Below are positions 1 to 4,390 of a DNA stretch of 5,912 nucleotides, one piece after another. The position numbers and the translations under genes were made by a program. The stretch is from NCBI GenBank assembly GCA_018060305.1, contig JAGOWF010000180.1:1-5912 (forward strand), written 5' to 3'. Origin of the DNA: Pyrinomonadaceae bacterium. Lineage in GTDB: Bacteria; Acidobacteriota; Blastocatellia; Pyrinomonadales; Pyrinomonadaceae. Position 1 is the stretch's first letter; each line of letters opens with the position of its first letter. Under the pieces are notes generated by a model. The model worked only from the letters and a program-made list of their open reading frames with translations. It was not told where the DNA came from and did no database searches.

Positions 1-4
1 AGAC

Positions 5-265
5 GATATTCTCACCGCCGTCCGGTTTCCGTTCGCCCCGATATCGCCCTCCCTCACGGTCGGGCTTCCGCAACGTGTCGGGGCCGTTGTCGCTCCGCCT
101 TTTCGCATTCAGGAACCTGACTTGCAGTAGCCCGCACGTCAGTAAGGGCGATACTCTCACCGTCGTCCGGTTTCCCTGCGTCCCGATATCGCCCTCCCTC
201 ACGGTTGGGCTTCCGCAACGTGTCGCTGTCGTTGTCGCTTGCTCTGTCGGCATTTCCGGAACCTG
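5..265. repeat. Two diverged direct repeats of about 115 bp, period 145 bp
   Basis: Copy 1 spans about 5-119 and copy 2 about 150-265. The first 76 positions of each (5-80 and 150-225) align without gaps, and by hand about 70 of 76 match. The remainder is looser and needs one single-base gap before the shared GGAACCTG. Both carry the core CCCGATATCGCCCTCCCTC followed by GGGCTTCCGCAACGTGTCG. Inside each copy the two halves also resemble one another (GATA, then CTCAC, then GTCG), suggesting an older internal duplication. Short open frames cross the repeat on both strands, but they are Arg/Pro/Ser-rich, differ between copies and have no ribosome binding site, so I do not call a gene. It could be a dispersed intergenic repeat family or the edge of a larger array continuing to the left. 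Confidence 0.75.
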
Positions 266-447
266 GCGTTGATACGGGCGGCGGTTTCTCGCGTGGTTGG
301 GGGCGGGCGGCAGGTTGCAGGAGTTCTCACGTTCACAGATGTGCGGCGGTGATTTTGGGAGATAGTCGGAATTGGCGTCATTCTGGTGCTCGTTGGGAAC
401 TGATCGAGGCGGAATAGAGCACAAAATGTGTGCGACAATTCGGGAAT
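266..447. other. Intergenic stretch with no recognisable feature
   Basis: Between the direct repeats and the short AT-richer regulatory-looking segment I see no gene, RNA or terminator. The sequence is G-rich on the + strand around 275-315. The short frames crossing it are Arg-rich or Ser-rich and lack a ribosome binding site. It may be a degenerate continuation of the repeat region. Confidence 0.4.
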
Positions 448-504
448 TTGTCGATACAAAACGAGAAATTATGCCCGAAAAAGGCACTCTTGTCGATACA
501 AAAC
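448..504. repeat. Paired 15-bp motif, 42 bp apart, upstream of the protease gene
   Basis: The motif TTGTCGATACAAAAC occurs identically at 448-462 and 490-504. Each contains a partial dyad, TTGT-N4-ACAA. The 42-bp spacing is close to four turns of B-DNA, which would put both sites on one face of the helix. Next to the first copy, GACAATTC (434-441) and GAATTTGTC (444-452) form an imperfect inverted repeat. This arrangement suits a dimeric regulator binding cooperatively, but that is inference. The downstream gene start is about 220 bp away. Confidence 0.4.
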
Positions 505-541
505 CTGGTGTCCGCAGCCCGACCGGGCCCCGGACACGCGG

Positions 542-587
542 ATTCGGTCAGCGTGAACGGTTTATTCGGTCAGGTTGACAGGTTGAC
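542..587. repeat. Short direct repeats: ATTCGGTCAG twice, AGGTTGAC in tandem
   Basis: ATTCGGTCAG lies at 542-551 and 564-573, 22 bp apart (about two helical turns). AGGTTGAC is repeated head-to-tail at 572-579 and 580-587. The tandem contains a perfect -35-like TTGACA (575-580). The best -10 partner, GATACG at 599-604 with an 18-bp spacer, matches only three of six consensus positions. This could be an activator-dependent promoter region for the protease gene, or a chance cluster of TGAC words. Confidence 0.3.
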
Positions 588-635
588 CGGCGTCTGACGA
601 TACGGACAACGCCGCTAACTCTCATCATTGCTTCA

Positions 636-664
636 TTTAGCTCTTTGGCACGGGTCTTGATAAT
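636..664 (+). promoter_or_regulatory. Candidate sigma70-type promoter of the protease gene
   Basis: The -10-like hexamer GATAAT (659-664, five of six to TATAAT) sits 17 bp after TTTAGC (636-641, three of six to TTGACA). Transcription would start near 671 and leave a leader of about 50 nt ahead of the ATG at 723. The -35 is weak, so this would be a modest or activator-assisted promoter. The alternative is the perfect TTGACA at 575-580, which has a poor -10. Confidence 0.3.
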
Positions 665-722
665 AGAATCGCGGCGGCACGTGCGCCGAATGTCTCTGCC
701 CCGGAATAGGAGCGAAAGAAAA

Positions 723-812
723 ATGAAGACCTCAACCTTTGATTTCACAGCGACGCGTCGATTTGCAGCAATTGCGATCCTCGCATCATTTGTCCTGTCG
801 AACGTATTTGCC
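723..812 (+). other. Signal peptide of the S8 protease (residues 1-30)
   Basis: A Sec-type signal is visible: an N-region ending Arg12-Arg13, an h-region rich in Ala, Ile, Leu and Val (14-29), and a small-residue cleavage context VFA before Val31. No lipobox Cys is present. The twin arginines lack the wider Tat consensus, so Sec export is more likely. The cleavage point is estimated by eye. Confidence 0.75.
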
Positions 813-3299
813 GTAGAGACGCTTCGCAGCGAGGCTGCAAAGCCTGCGGCGATATCGGCCTTTACGGCGAAGTACACCACCGACCTGACGCAGCTTGGCC
901 GTGACGGAAGATTGCGTGAGGACACCAGCTTTGAGGCCGAGACAGTTCGACTCATCAAGATGCTGGCCGAGGGTGGCATGCGTCAGCCCGTCGTGATCGA
1001 CGACGACCGCTCGGTGCAGGAGACCGTGGCCGAACAGGCCGCGCTGCGCATCGCCAAAGGTGCCGTGCCCGCGAAACTCGCCGGGCGCACCGTCCTCAAG
1101 GTCGAGACCGAAACGCTGTTCTCTAATGCGGGCTCGCCCGAACGCGCGGCCGCGATCATAGATTCGATCGTTGCCGACGCAGCGGCGTCAAAGGGCCGCA
1201 TCATCCTTTTTGTCAATGACCTGACGAGCTTTGTCGGCGATACGGCCGTCGGCTCAAAATTCTTCACTTCTATCGCTGAAGGAACCCTCGTCGTGATCGG
1301 CGGCAGCTCGGCCGCCGCTTACGGCGAGCGGATCGAGGCAAACGCCTCGATCGCGGGCTACTTCGCTCCAATTTCGGTCGCGAACCGCTCAGCGGCTACT
1401 GACGTTGCAGCCAATTCTGCTAAGTCCGACAGCGGCTATCGCGGCGATAATGTATCGCCCGACCTCCGAGACATGATGGCCACCGACCCGAGCGGCAAGA
1501 CCCGCGTTGACGTTATTCTGCAGGCCAGGGACGCAGACAACCCGACGCTGCGATCGATGATCGCCTCGGGCCAGGCCCGCATAAACGGCCGCATTGGCAG
1601 GAGCGATACGCTCGTTGTCGATCTGCCGCTCTCTCTTGTCGGCACGCTTTCGACGAGCGGCCTGATCAATTACGTTTCGCCCGATCGCGCTACGCAGTTC
1701 ACCGGACATGTCGAAGATACGACCGGCGTCACGGCAATGCGCGCTCAGCCGGCCCTTAATGGCCGTTCGGCATACACGCTCGACGGTTCGGGCATCGGCA
1801 TCGCCGTTGTTGATTCGGGCATCTACGACAGGCACAAAGGCTTTAAGAATGGCAGCGAATCGCGCATCGTCGCGAATGTGAATTTTACCTGCAGCCACCT
1901 CGACGATACCGATGACAAATACGGACACGGAACGCACGTCGCAGGATTGGCCGCCGGCAGCTCTACGAATAACGGCAACGCTTACCGCGGAGTCGCCCCG
2001 GGAGCCGATATCATAAGCGTTCGCGTCCTGGATGATAATGGCGCAGGCCAGACGTCGGAACTGCTTGAGGGCCTCGATTGGATACTCGAGAACAGGTCAG
2101 AGTACAACATCAAGGTCGTCAATCTCAGCATTGGCACAACCGCAGTCGACACATACACCAACGATCCGGTCTGCCTCAAGGTTAAGCAACTAGTCCAGGC
2201 GGGCATCGTCGTCGTAGCGGCCGCCGGCAACCTCGGCAAGAATTCAGTGGGTCAGAAAATGTACGGCAAGATCCACAGCCCCGGAAACAGCCCGTATGTT
2301 ATCACCGTCGGCGCAAGCAATTCACTCGGAACCGCCGACCGCAGCGACGATCTGATGGCCAGCTATAGTTCGCGCGGGCCGACACGATCGTTCTATCGCA
2401 CCTCGAACGGCACCAAGGTTTATGACAATCTGATCAAGCCGGATATCGTCGCCCCGGGCAACAAGCTGGTGTCATATCGTTCGAAAGACAATAAGACCTC
2501 GCATAATAATCCTGCCCTCGACGTTATCGTACCTGGCCAGGCGAATGAGGATCGGATGATGTATCAGAGCGGCACCTCGATGGCGGCCCCGGTCGTCGCC
2601 GGCGCAGCCGCGCTGCTCCTCGAGGTCAATCCAAATCTCACGCCCAACATGGTCCGCATGCTGATGCAGTATTCGGCCCAGCCAATCGCCGGCGCGAAAA
2701 CGTTCGAGCAAGGCGCCGGCCAACTCAATCTGGATGGCGCCGTCCGCCTTGCCAATCTTCTCAAGACCGACGTCAACTTTCAGTCGATGTCAAAAGGCAC
2801 GAGCATGGTGCCGGCCGGAACCTCGCTGCCGACGCCAAGCTCAACCATCGGCGGCGGAACATTCCCGTGGGCCCAGTTTGTGGTCGGTAAGTTCACGACG
2901 ATCTCAGGAAGCACGCTCGTAACCAACTTTCAGACGGTCTACAAACGCGAGAACCTGCTCGGAACCGGCGTAAACTTCGGGAACGGCGCATTCACTCTGA
3001 ATACCGCGTCGTACTTTACCGGTGGCCTCTCGATCAACCGTAATGTGACAATTAGCAACGGACTGGCGCTGAACGCCGGAACGACGTACCTGTCGTATGG
3101 CGTACTTGTCGGCGACGGTGTTCTGGTCGGAGACGGTGTCCTGGTCGGTGACGGTGTACTGGTAGCCGACGGTGTACTGGTCGGTGACGGAGTACTGGTC
3201 GGGGACGGCGTACTCGTCGGCGATGGAGTACTGGTCGGCGATGGAGTACTGGTCGGCGATAGTGTCCTTCTTGGCGATGATACGCCGGCTATGCAGTAG
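723..3299 (+). CDS. Secreted S8 subtilisin-like protease with degenerate ClpB-like AAA+ N-domain and hexapeptide-repeat tail
   Basis: This is an exported serine endopeptidase precursor of 858 aa. The ATG at 723 is chosen because AGGAG (708-712) lies 10 nt upstream and a signal peptide follows at once: Arg12-Arg13, a hydrophobic stretch 14-30, probable cleavage after Ala30 (VFA). An in-frame TTG at 645 would put a charged extension before the signal. Domains in order: residues about 47-219, a ClpB/ClpC-like AAA+ large subdomain with all ATPase residues lost; about 259-325, an I9-like propeptide ending VSPDR; about 355-668, the S8 catalytic domain with Asp364 (VVDSG), His402 (GHGTHVAG), oxyanion Asn503 (AAAGN) and Ser619 (SGTSMAAP); about 669-792, an unrecognised Gly/Thr/Asn-rich, probably beta-rich segment; 793-852, ten hexapeptide repeats. 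Subtilases of this kind degrade extracellular or periplasmic protein. The catalytic set is complete, so activity is expected. The substrate is unknown. Confidence 0.95.
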   Translation: MKTSTFDFTATRRFAAIAILASFVLSNVFAVETLRSEAAKPAAISAFTAKYTTDLTQLGRDGRLREDTSFEAETVRLIKMLAEGGMRQPVVIDDDRSVQETVAEQAALRIAKGAVPAKLAGRTVLKVETETLFSNAGSPERAAAIIDSIVADAAASKGRIILFVNDLTSFVGDTAVGSKFFTSIAEGTLVVIGGSSAAAYGERIEANASIAGYFAPISVANRSAATDVAANSAKSDSGYRGDNVSPDLRDMMATDPSGKTRVDVILQARDADNPTLRSMIASGQARINGRIGRSDTLVVDLPLSLVGTLSTSGLINYVSPDRATQFTGHVEDTTGVTAMRAQPALNGRSAYTLDGSGIGIAVVDSGIYDRHKGFKNGSESRIVANVNFTCSHLDDTDDKYGHGTHVAGLAAGSSTNNGNAYRGVAPGADIISVRVLDDNGAGQTSELLEGLDWILENRSEYNIKVVNLSIGTTAVDTYTNDPVCLKVKQLVQAGIVVVAAAGNLGKNSVGQKMYGKIHSPGNSPYVITVGASNSLGTADRSDDLMASYSSRGPTRSFYRTSNGTKVYDNLIKPDIVAPGNKLVSYRSKDNKTSHNNPALDVIVPGQANEDRMMYQSGTSMAAPVVAGAAALLLEVNPNLTPNMVRMLMQYSAQPIAGAKTFEQGAGQLNLDGAVRLANLLKTDVNFQSMSKGTSMVPAGTSLPTPSSTIGGGTFPWAQFVVGKFTTISGSTLVTNFQTVYKRENLLGTGVNFGNGAFTLNTASYFTGGLSINRNVTISNGLALNAGTTYLSYGVLVGDGVLVGDGVLVGDGVLVADGVLVGDGVLVGDGVLVGDGVLVGDGVLVGDSVLLGDDTPAMQ
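861..1379 (+). other. Degenerate ClpB/ClpC NBD1-like AAA+ domain inside the protease precursor
   Basis: Residues about 47-219 follow the ClpB first nucleotide-binding module, as I recall it from family knowledge, with no gaps over roughly the first 76 positions. Shared landmarks include KYT-DLT (50-56), G-L at 62/64, PVVI (89-92) for PVLI, RI--G-VP--L-GR-VL (109-125), IILF (160-163), GTLVVIGGSS (187-196) for the sensor-1 strand GELxxIGATT, then Y200, I204-E205 and F214-P216. Catalytic positions are gone: the Walker A stretch is SVQET with Glu100 for Lys, Walker B is VNDL with Asn165-Asp166 for Asp-Glu, and the Arg fingers are Gly212-Tyr213. The helical lid subdomain is absent. It is therefore a non-hydrolysing relic, perhaps a folding scaffold or inhibitor for the protease. 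Confidence 0.8.
3099..3278 (+). repeat. Ten tandem 18-bp units encoding GVLVGD hexapeptides
   Basis: Ten consecutive in-frame 18-bp units encode Gly-Val-Leu-Val-Gly-Asp; unit 4 reads GVLVAD and unit 10 reads SVLLGD. Six residues (DTPAMQ) and the stop follow. At DNA level the units vary mainly at third codon positions (GGC/GGT/GGA, GTA/GTT/GTC, CTT/CTG/CTC, GAC/GAT), and only units 8 and 9 are identical. The protein repeat has therefore been kept while silent changes accumulated, with perhaps one recent duplication. Read as Val-Gly-Asp-Gly-Val-Leu, it fits the hexapeptide pattern [LIV]-[GAED]-x2-[STAV]-x of left-handed beta-helices; ten units would give about three coils. A cell-surface anchoring or multimerisation role is possible. 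Confidence 0.9.
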
Positions 3300-3331
3300 T
3301 TATTTCATTCAGGACTCACCGAAGCCCGAAT

Positions 3332-3338
3332 GGAGGAG
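3332..3338 (+). promoter_or_regulatory. Strong Shine-Dalgarno GGAGGAG that fixes the acetyltransferase start
   Basis: GGAGGAG lies 3 nt before the ATG at 3342 (5 nt from the GGAGG core). An upstream in-frame ATG at 3330 overlaps this ribosome binding site and has none of its own, so 3342 is the more likely start. Confidence 0.75.
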
Positions 3339-3341
3339 AAC

Positions 3342-4256
3342 ATGAATCGCCAGACCCCACTGCATACAGTAGAACTGCATCGACCGATCGAAGCCGGATT
3401 CGTTCCGTTCGTGTCCGACCCTGATCGAGGGCTGGTGATCGAACTGATCGACGCGGACGCGACGGAAGTGCTAGAGTTCCTGAGCGTCAGGCCGGTTCAC
3501 ACGGTTGTGATGACCAGCTTCATCAGCGACAACGGTATTGAGAGTGAGTTGAACCGAGGCAAATACTACGGATACCGCAATACGGCCGGGGAACTTGACG
3601 GCGTTGCTCTGGTCGGTCATTCGACACTAGTCGAGGCCCGCACGGAGCTAGCCATTAGGGCACTTGCCTATCAGGCCCGGACCGCTGAAACGCCGATACA
3701 CCTCGTGATGTCGAGCGGCACGGACGCCGACGCGTTCTGGCAGCACTTGACCGACGGCCGCACGAAGCCGCGGCTTCGCTGCGTTGAATCCCTCTTCGAA
3801 GCCGCGCTACCGTTCGCGGTTCGTACTGCGGACCACAGGCTCAAGAATGCCGAGATGAGTCACCTCATTCCCGTTGCCGAAGCTCAGGCAGAGGTCGCAT
3901 TTATCGAATGTGGTGTCGATCCGATAATCAAGGATCGCGATGGCTTTCTTAAGCGCGTAGCTCGCCGAATCGAGCAGAATCGGGTATTCGTCGTAACGAA
4001 CGGAGACGAACTCGTATTCAAGGTGGATATTATCGCAGAGACTGATGACACCATTTACCTCGAAGGCGTATATGTCCACCCTGATCACCGCGGCAAAGGC
4101 GTCGGCTCAGAGTATCTTGCATTGTTGACCCAGCACCTTCTCGATCGGGTGGATAATATCTGTCTGTTGAGCAATATCGAGTTCAAATCTGCTCACCGCA
4201 CGTTTGAAAAAGCGGGTTATCGACAAACCGATGACTGCGTGTCACTCTTTGTTTAG
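3342..4256 (+). CDS. GNAT-family N-acetyltransferase with DUF4081-like N-terminal half
   Basis: This cytoplasmic protein of 304 aa should transfer an acetyl group from acetyl-CoA to an amine; the substrate is unknown. The C-terminal half (about 165-304) is a typical GNAT core: strand YLEGVYV followed by HPDHRGKGVG, where Arg250-Gly251-Lys252-Gly253-Val254-Gly255 is the acetyl-CoA pyrophosphate-binding motif A (R/Q-x-x-G-x-G/A), then SNIEFKSAHRTFEKAGYR, the usual Asn and late-strand region. The N-terminal half (about 30-150) has RPVHTVVMTSF and GELDGVALVG segments that resemble DUF4081-type N-terminal domains, so it may be a second, degenerate GNAT fold; this is a weaker inference. At 304 aa it is about twice the length of a single-domain GNAT, consistent with that. 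It starts 42 bp after the protease stop with no terminator between, so the two genes are probably co-transcribed. Confidence 0.88.
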   Translation: MNRQTPLHTVELHRPIEAGFVPFVSDPDRGLVIELIDADATEVLEFLSVRPVHTVVMTSFISDNGIESELNRGKYYGYRNTAGELDGVALVGHSTLVEARTELAIRALAYQARTAETPIHLVMSSGTDADAFWQHLTDGRTKPRLRCVESLFEAALPFAVRTADHRLKNAEMSHLIPVAEAQAEVAFIECGVDPIIKDRDGFLKRVARRIEQNRVFVVTNGDELVFKVDIIAETDDTIYLEGVYVHPDHRGKGVGSEYLALLTQHLLDRVDNICLLSNIEFKSAHRTFEKAGYRQTDDCVSLFV

Positions 4257-4264
4257 CGAAATTT

Positions 4265-4283
4265 AACAGTAGACAAGACTGTT
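4265..4283. promoter_or_regulatory. Inverted repeat AACAGT-N7-ACTGTT overlapping the -35 box
   Basis: The perfect 6-bp half sites at 4265-4270 and 4278-4283 flank a 7-nt centre and cover the -35 element of the candidate promoter. The position suits an operator for a dimeric repressor. It lies just after the acetyltransferase stop (4256), so it might instead be a weak RNA hairpin. It has no following T-run, so it is a poor intrinsic terminator. Confidence 0.35.
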
Positions 4284-4298
4284 TGTGGCTATCATAAT
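4270..4298 (+). promoter_or_regulatory. Candidate sigma70-type promoter of the PAS-GGDEF gene
   Basis: TAGACA (4270-4275, five of six to TTGACA) and CATAAT (4293-4298, five of six to TATAAT) are separated by exactly 17 bp. Transcription would start near 4305, giving a leader of about 85 nt before the ATG at 4391. This is the best promoter match in the window and suggests that the third gene is transcribed separately from the protease-acetyltransferase pair. Confidence 0.5.
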
Positions 4299-4390
4299 AT
4301 AGACGGGCGGAATGTTTGACGCCCGAGCCCATCGGTTTCGTATTCCGTCGCAAAACCGCCTCCTGTTCTTACTCCCTCAACTCGCATACC

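Noticed and set aside
1..265. CRISPR array
   Set aside because: There are only two copies, each over 100 bp and diverged, with no short regular repeat-spacer pattern.
199..459. Minus-strand open frame of 86 codons
   Set aside because: It is Arg/Pro/Thr-rich, overlaps the direct repeat, has no ribosome binding site and resembles no family.
671..688. Possible hairpin around the palindrome GCACGTGC in the protease leader
   Set aside because: The stem needs a bulge to extend past the core, is short, and has no T-run or known riboswitch feature.
548..979. Minus-strand open frame of 143 codons
   Set aside because: It mostly runs antisense to the protease signal peptide and AAA+-like domain; composition is that of a shadow of GC-rich coding DNA.
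1389..1937. Minus-strand open frame of 182 codons
   Set aside because: It lies entirely antisense to the I9-like and catalytic domains of the protease, whose motifs are unmistakable.
3099..3278. Non-coding minisatellite or assembly artefact
   Set aside because: The units keep the reading frame and the peptide while varying at silent positions, and the stop follows normally.
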